DNA from: Symsagittifera roscoffensis | Taxonomy: Eukaryota; Xenacoelomorpha; Acoela; Convolutidae | Length of the DNA stretch: 64,000 nucleotides | Assembly (NCBI RefSeq): GCF_963678635.1 | Contig: NC_087066.1 | Coordinates: 62,502,282 to 62,566,281, forward strand | Reading direction: 5' to 3' | Shown: positions 10,451 to 21,230 of the stretch, one piece after another | Layout: each line of letters opens with the position of its first letter | Position numbering within the stretch: position 1 is the first letter of the stretch | The notes under the pieces: model-generated | Database searches by the model: none | Seen by the model: the letters and a program-made list of their open reading frames with translations, nothing else | What the model was told of the DNA's origin: nothing | Made by a program: the position numbers and the translations under genes

Positions 10451-11875
10451 ACAAATATGCTGATAAAAATTAATTTACAAGTATTTGTACGCGGAAGACA
10501 CGGAATTTTTGTAAGTTGAATACATTTATATTTTGGAACATGTTTAAAAACTTATTTCTGGAATCGAAGAACAAACAGACCCAAAATTGTGCGCCTATCC
10601 AGTGCACAGTTTGGCCTCGTAATGTCGACTGATTTCGAATACCTTTTAGTTTTCAGTTATCATAATTTATCCAAATTAGAACATTATAGTTGTGAGAACC
10701 TGAGGAAATCTCAAAGTGTAAAACGATGTTGCTCAGAAACAATAAGTTTTTGTTTTGAATCTTTTTCTCCATTCTAAGCTAATTCATCACTCTTGCAAAT
10801 CGCAGAATTAATATTACAGCTGCATAAATAATACAGTCTTCAGTGACCTTGTTATAATATATTGTACGTGATAAACAATTGCATTTCATTATGCATACAT
10901 CCCAAATTACTGCTTGAGCAGTATCTTATTCCCTGCTAGGATGGAAAGTTTTTTAAACATACAGAAAACAATTTTCTAAAAATAGCAAAAAAAATTTTGT
11001 ACTCGGCATCAGTTTTAGTGAACGTTTTGGTCTTCTATATTTTAATCCTACCCCAGCCGAATTCTGAGCTTGATTTTCGTGGTTTTTCTGGATCTAATGA
11101 TGCAGATCTGAACTTTCGTCGGAAAACGAGTGTTTAAAGCGGCATATCTGCCCTGTTTTCGATGTTTGAAAACCTCTCTCTTTAAGCTTCCAATGCGGCT
11201 TTCGCTAGGCATCACCCAGATTCTTCGCCAGTTGATATTTTTTTCACTGAGTGTTTACTGGGTTTGAGAATCGTGCCTGTACTTCGTGCTTCGTTTACGT
11301 GGAGCTATATCTCAAGCCTGTGCACTCCTGACTTGAATCTTCTGAGCACCCTGGTTGAGGGTCGAACATTCCATCTCCTTTTTCAAAGGGTTGAATCTTC
11401 TTTTTTTATTATTTCCGCTATCTTCTGGATCCTCTTGGTTAAAAATTGGTCCGCCAGTTCCTAGCAAATCCTCGGCGGCGAGAGTTCTTGTTGCTGGAAG
11501 GCGTTTCCAATGTCTTCTATTTTAGTTGAGGTATCGGCTTTATTAATTTCGACTTTGTAACTTTTTTATTGACAATTTCAAGCGTCCCCTTCTTCGGTTT
11601 CTCTTGATATCATAGTTGTTGGGCTCGCTTGAAACTGCTCAGTAAGAAAATCTTTGTCTGCTTTTTGTTGCTGCTCGCACCGATCGTATTCTGATATCAC
11701 GATCGTGGCTCTTTCGTAATCTTTTAAGTTATTTAAAGCCTAAAAACTTCTGGAGGACATGCTATATTTTTGAGCTGATTGTTGTTATCGTATGGATTTT
11801 CTAGCTTTCGGTTTGCTTTATAATATAAGCAAAGGCTTGATAATCGAAAAAAAATTGACCGTTCTTGACATATGT
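10451..11875. other. Intergenic, with a GC-richer unexplained stretch
   Basis: No supported gene. The part at about 11040-11780 is visibly richer in G and C than its surroundings but is broken in all frames. It may be an old coding or transposon remnant that I do not recognise. Confidence 0.3.
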
Positions 11876-12130
11876 TTCGACATAATATGATTTACATGAT
11901 CGAATTATGATTTGGCCATTTTAGAGGTTTGTTTCGATCGTGCTCGATTAAAACTTGCCGTGTTTTCAATGTGCTCCCAGTGTGTCTCAACCGTGCTCGA
12001 CTGAAAATTGATAAGTTTCGACCGTACTCGCAGTATGTTTTGGGTTCATGCTCGATCCAAATCCTGTCTTGACTATTGATGGGGCGTTGGTTTGTCCTCG
12101 ACTTTGAAAGTCGAAACAAAAATTGAGCAC
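11876..12130. repeat. Minisatellite of CGACCGTGCTCGA type, second cluster
   Basis: Diverged units of about 40 bases with GTTTCGATCGTGCTCGA, TCTCAACCGTGCTCGAC and GTTTCGACCGTACTCG. It relates to the cluster at 9240-9420. Confidence 0.45.
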
Positions 12131-12258
12131 CTCGAGTCGGTAGGACGATTTTTCGTTGAAACTTGATTGTAGACTGAGTCCTTTTTGATCAAAACCTTTT
12201 TTACGGTTTTTTATTTTAGTGAGAGTAGGTGCGGTTCTCTATTCTGCCTCACTATCTC

Positions 12259-12458
12259 NNNNNNNNNNNNNNNNNNNNNNNNNNNNNNNNNNNNNNNNNN
12301 NNNNNNNNNNNNNNNNNNNNNNNNNNNNNNNNNNNNNNNNNNNNNNNNNNNNNNNNNNNNNNNNNNNNNNNNNNNNNNNNNNNNNNNNNNNNNNNNNNNN
12401 NNNNNNNNNNNNNNNNNNNNNNNNNNNNNNNNNNNNNNNNNNNNNNNNNNNNNNNNNN
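12259..12458. other. Assembly gap of 200 N
   Basis: A run of exactly 200 N. The round number suggests a placeholder rather than a measured distance. Open frames that appear to cross it are artefacts. Confidence 0.99.
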
Positions 12459-12560
12459 AACTGGAGGAAGTGCTCAGAATGGATGAGATTCAGGAGGACA
12501 CTACAAGAAAAACTCTGGGGCGCTGAGCTAAATTAAAGTCAACTTCCAAAAGAACACTAT

Positions 12561-12935
12561 TGAGTTATATCCTTTTGGTTATACTCATGGAGTAATTTCA
12601 GATAAGGTACACCGTCTGTTCGACACGCTATCTTATTTTCGGCCGGATAGATTCGTGCAACTTCTTAGTCTAATACCAGTCTTAATCTTACTCTTATATC
12701 TCCTAGTCTCAAAAGATCTAGTGTACACCGGTTTACGCCAGTTAGTTCCAGAAAGAGAACAACTGTATTCTAAGTTTAATTCAAACTGTTCTAGTGTTGA
12801 AACTACAAGTAGTTTCAACACTTACAAATAAGTGGGTTGTTAGTTTGATGGAGTATGGTTGGTTAGTATTTAATATTTTATAGAGATAAAATATCATAAT
12901 AACCAATGATAAATACTAGTTTAGATCTGGTTCCA
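12561..12935 (-). repeat. LTR copy L1 (3' LTR)
   Basis: 375 bp, alignable along its length with the copies at 17330 and 19700. It shares GGCCGGATAGATTCGTGCA, AGTCTAATACC and a conserved hairpin (12794-12821). No primer-binding site lies beside it, as expected for a 3' LTR. Confidence 0.65.
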
Positions 12936-14599
12936 TCCATCCGGGGTTTAGGGAATTTTAGTTTTTCAATTTTCTATTGTAGTGGAGGATGGATGATGGT
13001 GTTTTTTTAGAGGTTGCGAGCATATTCTTTTTTCTGGTTTGGAAGAAGAGATGTTATCACGATAGTTTCGGGAGTTCGTATTATGATTTTGTGATGAGTG
13101 TTGATCTGGTCGATTTTTACAGAATAGCAATGGTCCAATCACATTCGGGAATGTCATGTAGTTTGACTTTGGATGCAGTGTCTGGTGACTTGGATCTGTA
13201 CGTATACTTGAACATCGAGATGGCCATTGTTCGGTTGCAATGGGTTTCCTTTGCTGCGATGCCAAGTCGTACTTTAAATCCGTTGAACGTAGTGACTGTA
13301 GGTAGCATGTCAGGTGTGTCTTGCCATTCCGTAGTTGGAGTGTGATTGGGTTGTCAAGTTCCTAGCTGCTCGTTTTTGGGCTTTATGTTATCTATATACT
13401 GCATTGTATTATATACATATATAAATCTTTGTTAATCTTGTTTTTAGTCATGATCTTGTATTAGTTTTTATCGCAAAAGCGTTATTATTTAGTTCGGTTA
13501 TTTTTAAGAGCTACTCACACTTGAAAAACTCTCGTCAAAAATAGAGTTGGGGGTGTCACAAAGCGTGGATGTAGCACGGTGGGTGAGGCCGGCTATAGAG
13601 CATGCTCAAGACGTCCTCTCTGGTGGGTTAGGCCAGAAGTGAGGGTAGAATTTCATGCTCGCTTTTCTGGAGGGTCCTGTTTTTGTTGACTATTTTGTGC
13701 CTTTTTGATTACTGTTTTTTTTCTTTTGTTGTCTTAGTTTTAACTTTTTCTCATAAATCAAATTGTTCGTCTTGGGTTTGTCTTTAGAATTTTTGGTTTG
13801 TGATGTTTAGTAAGCTTGCGTTGGTTAGTTTGAGTTATTATATAATTCCTTTCATACAGGGTTGAAGGAAAATTTGAAACGTGTTAAAATTGGTTAGAAT
13901 TGTTATCAGTGAAAGTTAAAACTTAAATTCATTATTTTAAGCAATTCTTCGTTGGCAAACTGTGCGATTGTGGATAGAATTTGTGGGCGAGTGAATATTT
14001 AAAATATAAAGAAGCGACTTTGAAAAGGTTAGTACTGCTTTTTGTAATTTATGGGCAATTTTTATTTATTTACCACTTTGAAACTAAGAAGTTTACTGCT
14101 TGATTTGGGGGTTGAAATTATCAATTTAATTTCAATTGTAAGAATATTTATTGAATTGGGGAGAAAAATTTATATATCATTTTATTGCTTTGTACGGGAG
14201 AATTTTACTGCTTCAAATATTGAAATTGGTTAATAGAAATTTATGAATCTAGAAAAAGTTTTCTGTGTTTTTTTCTCTTTTTGGTCTTGTAGATGATTGA
14301 TGATTGTGCCTATGAAGAAAAAAGAAAATATTTATTTAAGAATGGTTAGTTTTTGTTCGAGTTTTTTAGTAAATTACTTAATTCATATTACCTAATCTTC
14401 GGTGAAGAATTCGTGGGGAAAACGTCGTGGATGATGTCTGATGAGGTTAGTAATTTAGCTAGCAAACAAATGGTGTATTTAGTTTGAAGAAGTTGGCAAA
14501 GCAATTCGAGTGCTTCAATGATGTTGTGCTCTTCAGTGCTGGGTGAGAATTCATATGGTGAGTTTTGAATATTTTTGTGATTTATAGTCAGGTCTAGAG
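12936..14599 (-). other. Internal region of the LTR element, unrecognised
   Basis: This lies between the Gag pseudogene and the 3' LTR, where pol would be expected. On the minus strand 12966-13265 is open and ends just before the LTR, but it has no protease, reverse transcriptase or integrase motif that I can see. The rest is broken in all frames. Pol appears to have been deleted or has decayed beyond recognition. Confidence 0.35.
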
Positions 14600-15400
14600 A
14601 ATATCCTTTTCTTACTAATGTTCCAATTCTTACTGCAAGTTGTTTAATTGTTTCATTGGGGATTCTACAAAATTCATTTCATAAGACTCTTTGGCGTTGT
14701 TTGTTTCTTTCAGAGTCGAACATTTTTGAAAATTCTTGTGTGAATTTTTTCCAATCTGATTTAATATCTATAGGTCAAACTGAATACCATTTTTAGGCTG
14801 AGCCAAAAAGTGTGGTTTAGATTGGAGCTGTGCTTCGATGTATCCAAGTTTGATGAAGTGGTGTATTTACTGGTTCAGGTCCTAAAGTTAAAATCAAATT
14901 GGCTGTGACTGCATTTAAATAATCTTCTACTGAGTATTCAGGATCTGTTCCTGTGATTACCACTAGTGGTTTTTTTGAAGATATAGAGGAACCACCCATA
15001 AGGTATGGATGCATAGTCATTTGTAGTCATTCTGCCGCATTTGGTATTTGAGAAAAATTTCTAATTTGGGTTTTTGTTATTTCATGTTGTTGTAAATAAT
15101 ATGGTAACAAAATTTCATTTTGCATTTGGGTTGGTTGCTAATTTTAGGTCTTTACTGGGTTTTGTGGCTGAAAGTTATTGTTTTACGACGTTGAATTTTG
15201 TCATGTTTGTCGTGTTTGTTCAGTTCGTGTATATGGTTTGAAAAGATCTGGTTGATAAATACGATCTTGTTGATCAATGTTCCAATTTTTGGTTTTGCTG
15301 ATTTGTATTGAATCTTTGTTGATTTTGATGATAATATTCTTCATCTTCTGAATAATGTGGTTGATTCCTATTATGATGTTTGTTTGTCATGTTTTTTTTT
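14600..15400 (-). pseudogene. Gag-like pseudogene of the LTR element
   Basis: Minus-strand translation gives a Q/N-rich N-terminal part (about 15400-15060) and then a segment including GTDPEYSVEDYLNAV (about 14890-14935). After in-frame stops, KSDWKKFTQEFSKMF (14720-14765) and NETIKQLAVRIGTLVRKGYS follow. The W-x-x-F-x-x-x-F-x-x-x-F pattern fits the Retrotrans_gag family of Ty3/Gypsy-like elements, which form the capsid-like particle. At least four in-frame stops occur in the conserved segment, two of them TAA where Gln would be usual, so the copy is dead. No zinc knuckle was found downstream. Confidence 0.6.
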
Positions 15401-16998
15401 GTTGAAAAAAAGGACAATTTTCGCAACGGTCTGGTGTAGCTCGTGGTTGATCGTCAAAAAAAAAACTGGGTGAGAAGCTTGTTGTGGTACGTTTTGATTA
15501 TAGCTTTGTGATAGTGATTGATTTTGACTATTCATATTAGGGGGTTTTGTTGTTTTGGATTTGGCGAAACAATTATTATTATGATCTGAGAAGATGTTTC
15601 TGTTTGACGTCTTTCGTTTATTTGTTTGTCTTGATGTCGTTACTGGTTTAAAAATTTGCTAGTCAATTCGTGAATATTTTGGAATAACGGAAGGTTTTAC
15701 TGTGGATTGTATAGTTGTTTATGGAAATGCTGCGTTTTTGTTTCTTGGAGTTGTAAGTGTAGGATGAAAAGGGGAAATGCTTTGTTCCGTTGTTGTTTGC
15801 ATTGTTTCAACTATTTCTTCATTTACAAAACGTGATGGAGTTTGATTATCTTGTTGTGTAAGATTTCTTGTTCCGTTCAAATTTTCTTGTGTTTCAATGA
15901 ATGTAGAAATTGAAATATTGTTTCCTGTTCTGTCAGCGAAAAATGAATTGTAGTTTAAAGGTGTTGCATCAATAGTAAGTGGAGTTATCCCAACATAATA
16001 ACTATTGATGGAAACTGTCGTAATTGCTTGAATTGATATATAAGTTGGTATATTAATAAATAATGGATGAGACCATTCAGGGTCCCAAACATAGTCTGTT
16101 TAATCTGCCAATATAGTTTTATTGTCGGAATTTTGTGGTCAAAAACTTTTTCTTGCTAGTGATATGAGATCATTGTTATGACAAAATAATCAATTATAAA
16201 CCATGCTAGTATCTTTTATAGATCGTGTTTAACACTTTGTTATAATACATTATTACCTGTGAGGTTTTCACGGATTGAATTTAAAAATTTTGAGAAAATA
16301 CAGATTTCGATAGTTAGATACTATTTGATGACTTACTAATTTGTTAAGGGTTTTAGCCTGGGTCATCTAAGAGAAAGGGCTCAAGTGAAGGATGAGTAAC
16401 CGAAGTTCTTCACTGTTTAGCTTATTTAAAATGGTTAGTTTTTACAAGGTTTCTATTAGTCCTGGGTTGTTGATAAGGGTTGGGTAGTGAATCGACGTTT
16501 GAGGTCGTTAGACACTTTTGAAATTATAGGGGAGAACAAAATTGTTCTGTTTGATCCAAGGAAAGCCTTGACGATCAAAGATAAATAAATTAATTTAAGG
16601 TTTAATTTAAAATGAAAGATTCAAGGGAAGACTTGATGATCTGTTTATTAAAGAAAAATGGGTTATTGAAAACAAGGATAGACCTTGATAAATTTTAATT
16701 TTTAAGTTTTGAGATAAAGAAAATTTAAAAGTTAAAGTTTTGATGAGATTATTTTCTTGAATTGTTGCTGTTATGTTTCAGATGATGAAGCTGGGATGAG
16801 AAAAATCAGTTACTTTTTGAAACTAACAATGATTTTTGTACAAACTATTTTTTTTTACTTTGTATTTAATAAATTATTTATAAAAAACTTTTGATTTACT
16901 GCAGATTTTGGGGGGAACGACTTGTGTTCTTTTTATCAGTCGTTTTTGTAAAGATAGTAGGTTTAGCACCAATAAGGTTCTTGAAGGGTTTCTTCAAA

Positions 16999-17238
16999 TT
17001 AAATTCGTGTCAGTAAATGAAAATTTAAAGTTAATCCAAGAAGTATTCTGAATACAAAGGTTTGTTCCGGTTTCCGTCGTACTATCATGTAGCAGATTGG
17101 TCCGATTCCTGATTGGCTTTCGCGCCATGATCTTGGTCTTCTTTCAAAACCTAGTATTTCTGATTTTGTTTGAAAATTTGGCGTAAATTTATTGAGACGT
17201 AGAGACATTTCTATTAAATTATCTGTTCCGTCTAGCAT
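16999..17238 (-). pseudogene. Short leader ORF of the LTR element
   Basis: An ATG-initiated 79-codon frame begins 80 bases inside the primer-binding site of the middle LTR. The duplicated copy near 19400-19610 preserves most of the same translation (LDGTDNLIEMSLRLNKF, PICYMIVRRKPE) but has AAG where this copy has the ATG, and it diverges at the 3' end. Conservation may reflect only the recent duplication. I do not recognise a protein family. It may be an N-terminal Gag part or leader sequence without coding role. Confidence 0.3.
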
Positions 17239-17317
17239 TTTTGCAATTTTGCAATTGTCTTATTCTAAAATCTATTCTTTCTAAATCTAAATTAGTTAAG
17301 TCTTGTTCAACATTTTT

Positions 17318-17327
17318 GGTCGCACCA
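17318..17327 (-). promoter_or_regulatory. Putative tRNA primer-binding site beside LTR L2
   Basis: On the minus strand TGGTGCGACC starts 2 bases after the LTR end. The plus strand reads GGTCGCACCA, as a tRNA 3' end would. The same word and spacing occur at 19688-19697 beside the right LTR, and a variant (ATTGTACCA plus GA) lies beside the LTR remnant at 28951. Confidence 0.55.
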
Positions 17328-17329
17328 GA

Positions 17330-17707
17330 TGTGTTATGTACTAGTGACTGTACTCATAGAGTAATTTCAGATAAGATACACCGTCTGCTCGTCACGCTAT
17401 CCTATTTTCGGCCGGATAGATTCGTGCACCTTATTAGTCTAATACCGATCTTAATCTTACTCGTATATCTACTAGTCTCAATAGATCTAGTGTATACTGG
17501 TTTATTCGAGTTATTTTTCAGATGGAAAACAACTGTATTCTAGTTTTATTCAATTTGTTCTGGTGCTGAAAATACAATAAGTTTCAGCACTTACAAATAA
17601 GTGTAATTTTTAGGGATGGAAAAAGATTGGTTAGTTATAAATGTTTTATAGTTATGTTCCATCATAAATATAATTGGTCTATAAATACTAGTTTAGAACT
17701 GGTTCCA
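17330..17707 (-). repeat. LTR copy L2 (internal, duplicated 5' LTR)
   Basis: 378 bp, TG...CA on the minus strand, nearly identical in layout to L3. TATAAATA near 17681 (plus strand) is conserved in both. Its hairpin (17563-17590) is partly degraded. The flank CTTTTAAACTCGCAG matches the L3 flank CTATTAAACTCGC, so LTR and flank were duplicated together. Confidence 0.65.
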
Positions 17708-17958
17708 CTTTTAAACTCGCAGTTGCTTGTAAAAAATTTTTAAAAAAACTTGCGCGCGACCGCCCGCTCATTCGTGAAAAAGCAGAAAATTCCCACAACA
17801 CAGTTCCTGGAACGATCAAATTTTGTTTTGTTTTGATAATTCGTTAGCTGACTCTGTGACACGCCTTTTATTTGAGGAGTTGTTTTGATATCCCAAAAAA
17901 CTTCCAGTGTACATTTGTTTGATGACTTCTCTCCGGTGGTCCAGACTTTGTGGGTACT

Positions 17959-18191
17959 GCCGCATCCGGATTCAGATCCAAACTGCATAGTCACGCCGAG
18001 ATTTTGAGTCTGGATTTGAGTTGTGCCGTGGTTTGCGAAGGTCTCGACATGGCTCGCAAAAGTCCATACTTACGCGACCCATGTTTAGACTTTCGCCACC
18101 CATTTCCGGGGCTTCCAGACCTTATGTCCAGACTTTCCAAAATCAAACCCCAGGCGCGACTACGCATTTTGGGTCTGAATCCGGTTGCGGA
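17959..18191. repeat. Foldback inside unit A
   Basis: Arms of about 39 bases. CGCATCCGGATTCAGATCC (from 17961) is met by an inverted partner ending GGGTCTGAATCCGG (18171-18184), at about 80% identity by eye. The 155-bp loop is GC-rich with repeated CCAGAC and CGCGACCCATG-like words. Present again at 20323-20555 in unit B. Confidence 0.5.
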
Positions 18192-18355
18192 GCAAACCAG
18201 GGCGCGCGCGATTTCATGTTACGAACTTTCAGACTCAGACTCTTTTTAATTTTCAGTTAATTTTTGAAACTAACAATGATTTTTGTAGACTATTTTTTTT
18301 TATTTTGTATTTTATAAATTATTTATTAAAAAATTTTGATTTACTGCAGATTTTG

Positions 18356-20615
18356 GAGTTATCCTAACATAATCTCTATTGATGGAAACTGTGGTAATTG
18401 CTTGAATTGATATATAAGTTGGTATATTAATAAATAATGGATGAGACCACTCAGGGTCCCAAACATAATCTGTTTCATCTGCCAATATAGTTTTATTGTC
18501 GGAATTTTGTGATCAAAAACTTTTTCTTGCTAATGATATGAGATCATTGTTATGGACAAAATAATCAATTATAAGACATGCTAGTATCTTTTGTAGATCG
18601 TGTTTAACACTTTGTGATATTTCATTACTCATGAGGTTTTCACGGATTGAAATTAAAAATATTGAGAAAATACAGATTTCGATAGTTAGATACTATTTGA
18701 TGACTTACTAATTTGTTAAGGGTTTTAGCCTGGGTCATCTAAGAGAAAGGGCTCAAGTGAAGGATGAGTAACCGAAGTTCTTCACTGTTTAGCTTATTTA
18801 AAATGGTTAGTTTTTACAAGGTTTCTATTAGTCCTGGGTTGTTGATAAGGGTTGGGTAGTGAACCGACCTTTGAGGTCGTTAGACACTTTTGAAATTATA
18901 GGAAGGGGAGAACAAAATTGTTCTGTTTGATCCATGTAAAGCCTTGATGATCATTAATAAAATAAATTAATTTAAGGTTTAATTTAAAATGAAAGATTCA
19001 AGGGAAGACTTGATGATCTGTTTATTAAAGAAAAATGGGTTATTGAAAACAAGGATAGACTTTGATAGGTTTTAATTTTAAAGTTTTGAGAAAAATAAAA
19101 ATTAAAAGTTAAAGTTTTGATGAGATTATTGTCTTGAATTGTTGCTGTTATGTTTCAGATGATGAAGCTGGGATGAGAAAAATTTGTTAATTTTTGAAAC
19201 TAACAATGATTTTTGTACTAACTATTTTTTATGATTTTGTATTTAATAATTTGTTTATTAAAAAATTTTGATTTACTGCAGATTTTGGGGGGAACGACTT
19301 GTGTTCTTTTTATCAGACGTTTTTGTAAAGATAGTAGTTTTAGCACCAATAAGGTTCTTGAAGGGTTTCTTCAAATTACATTCGTGTCAGTAAATGAAAA
19401 TTTAAAGTTACTTCATGAAGTATTCTGAATACAAAGATTTTTTTCCGGTTTCCGTCGTACTATCATGTAGCAGATTGGTCCCATTCCTGATTGTTTTTCG
19501 CGCCACGATCTTGGTCTTCTTTCAAAACCTGGTATTTCTGGTTTTGTTTGAAAATTTGGCGTAAATTTATTGAGACGTAGAGACATTTCTATTAAATTAT
19601 CTGTTCCGTCTAGCTTTTTTGCAATTGTTTTATTCTAAAATCTATTCATTCTAAATCTAAGTTAGTTAAGTCTTGTTCGAGAATTTTGGTCGCACCAGAT
19701 GAGTTATGTACAAGTGACTGTACTCATAGAGTAATTTCAGATAAGATACACCGTCTGCTCGTCACGCTATCTTATTTTCGGCCGGATAGATTCGTGCACC
19801 TTCTTAGTCTATTACCGATCTTAATTTTACTCGTATATCTCCTAGTCTCAATAGATCTAGTGTATACTGGTTTATGCGAGTTAGTTGTCAGAAGGAAAAC
19901 AACTGCATTCTAGTTTTATTCAATTTGTTCTGGTGCTGAAACTACAAGTAGTTTCAGCACTTACAAATAAGTGTAAATGTTAGGGATGGAAAAAGATTGG
20001 TTAGGTATAAATGTTTTATAGTTATATTCCATCATAAATATAATTGGTCTATAAATACTAGTTTAGAACTGGTTCCACTATTAAACTCGCAGTTGCTTGT
20101 AAAAAATTTTAAAAAAAAAGCGCGCGACCGCCCGCTCATTCGTGAAAAAGCTGAAAATTCCCACAACACAGTTCCTGAAACGATCAAATTTTGTTTTGTT
20201 TTGATAGTTAGTTAGCTGACTCTGTGACACGCCTTTTATTTGAGGAGTTGTTTTGATATCCCAAAAACTTCCAGTGTACATGTTTGATGACTTCTCTCCG
20301 GTGGTCCAGACTTTGTGGGTATTGCCGCATCCGGATTCAGATCCAAACTGCATAGTCTGGCCGAGATTTTGAGTCTGGATTTGAGTTGTGCCGTGGTTCG
20401 CGAAGGTCTCGACATGGCTCGCAAAAGTGCATACTTACGCGACCCATGTCTAGACTTTCGCGACCCATGTCCGGGGCTTCCAGACCTTATGTCCAGACTT
20501 TCCAAAATCAAACCCCAGACGCGACTACGCATTTTGGGTCTGAATCCGGATACGGAGCGAACCACGGCGCGCGCGATTTTATGTTCAGAACTTTCAGACT
20601 CAGACTCTTGTTGTG
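18356..20615. repeat. Tandem duplication unit B
   Basis: Second copy of unit A with small indels. It ends just before the BEL/Pao pol fragment. It contains LTR L3 and the second copies of the primer-binding site, leader frame and foldback. Confidence 0.7.
19700..20077 (-). repeat. LTR copy L3 (outer 5' LTR)
   Basis: 378 bp, TG...CA on the minus strand. It has the best preserved hairpin (19933-19960) and TATAAATA on the plus strand near 20050. The outer flank begins CTAT, matching the bases just outside the 3' LTR. Confidence 0.65.
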
Positions 20616-20639
20616 ACTATACAATTTTGGTCTTTAGTT

Positions 20640-21230
20640 ATGCAATTTGCGGTCGTTTTCTGTAATGCGTTTAGTGTGGCTCCTTTTAGAGCAATGGTTT
20701 CTCCTTATTGGTGTTCCAGGACATTCTTTTGACTGTCGTGCTTGCAACTGTTAAAGAAAAGCCTTAGCGATTGAAGTTAATGCTACCTTCATCTTTTCTG
20801 ATAGCATCACGGTGCTGCAATGGCCCAACAGTAAAAGCAAAATTTCGCCTTTCATGCCAAACGATTGACAGAAAGTATCAATTTGATCACAGTTGATAGG
20901 TGACCGCATGTACTTTGTGACAATTAACCTGCGAAAATCACAACCCGCAGCGTTTTAGCAAAAAAACTTGATGAATAAAATTGGATGTCCGAGCATTGTT
21001 TCCCTTTTACAAATACTGAGCCTTCAAAACCGTTCTAAGCTTCCTACGCACGTCCACAACAAACTTCACCTTCAGATAACTGTGATCACAATGATGAATA
21101 CCTTGTTTTTTGATGATGTTTAACGCACTCCTTCAAAACCGTTATTGGCTTGGAATGACTTTAGTTCCTTCAGCTATATATAACTCGTTCTTGCGTAAGG
21201 GTGACGTTTGCCAGGGAGTCAAAACCAATT
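20640..21230 (+). pseudogene. BEL/Pao-type pol fragment, decayed
   Basis: Plus-strand frames give VAPFRAM, then VVLATVKE, ALAIEVNATFIFSDSITVLQ followed by W (20764-20823), and further on FNALLQNRYWLGMTLVPSAI (21117-21176). The FSDS-x-TVLQW signature belongs to the RNase H-like domain of BEL/Pao polyproteins. The second segment resembles the zinc-binding region in front of their integrase. Several frameshifts and stops separate the pieces, and the intervening domain parts are missing or broken. It starts about 25 bases after duplication unit B and has no LTR I can assign to it. Recognition is from memory of the family. Confidence 0.55.

Larger units (their letters stand above)
15981..18355. 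repeat. Tandem duplication unit A
   Basis: Contains leader, LTR L2 and upstream flank, and aligns with 18356-20615. Shared words include TAAGTTGGTATATTAATAAA, CACTGTTTAGCTTATTTAAA, GGGGGGAACGACTTGTGTTC and GCGCGCGACCGCCCGCTCAT. The last 95 bases (18260-18355) repeat a leader piece that normally precedes GGGGGGAACGAC. The A/B junction is therefore chimeric. Confidence 0.7.
12561..20077 (-). mobile_element. Degenerate LTR retrotransposon with a tandemly duplicated 5' part
   Basis: Three LTR copies lie in the same orientation: 12561-12935, 17330-17707 and 19700-20077. Read on the minus strand, each begins TGGAACC. The two right-hand copies end in CA, are separated by 2 bases from TGGTGCGACC, and are followed by a leader. 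That is the layout of a 5' LTR with a tRNA primer-binding site. The word CTAT borders the outer ends (12557-12560 and 20078-20081), a possible 4-bp target duplication. A Gag pseudogene lies on the minus strand between the left and middle LTRs. I find no pol. Leader plus LTR plus upstream flank is duplicated (15981-18355 and 18356-20615). The Gag type suggests Ty3/Gypsy. Confidence 0.6.

Noticed and set aside
12185-12536. Frames crossing the N gap
   Set aside because: The middle is 200 unknown bases, so neither length nor frame is meaningful.
12966-13345. Overlapping 99- and 118-codon frames on opposite strands
   Set aside because: Inside the dead LTR element. Neither shows protease, reverse transcriptase, integrase or zinc-knuckle motifs.
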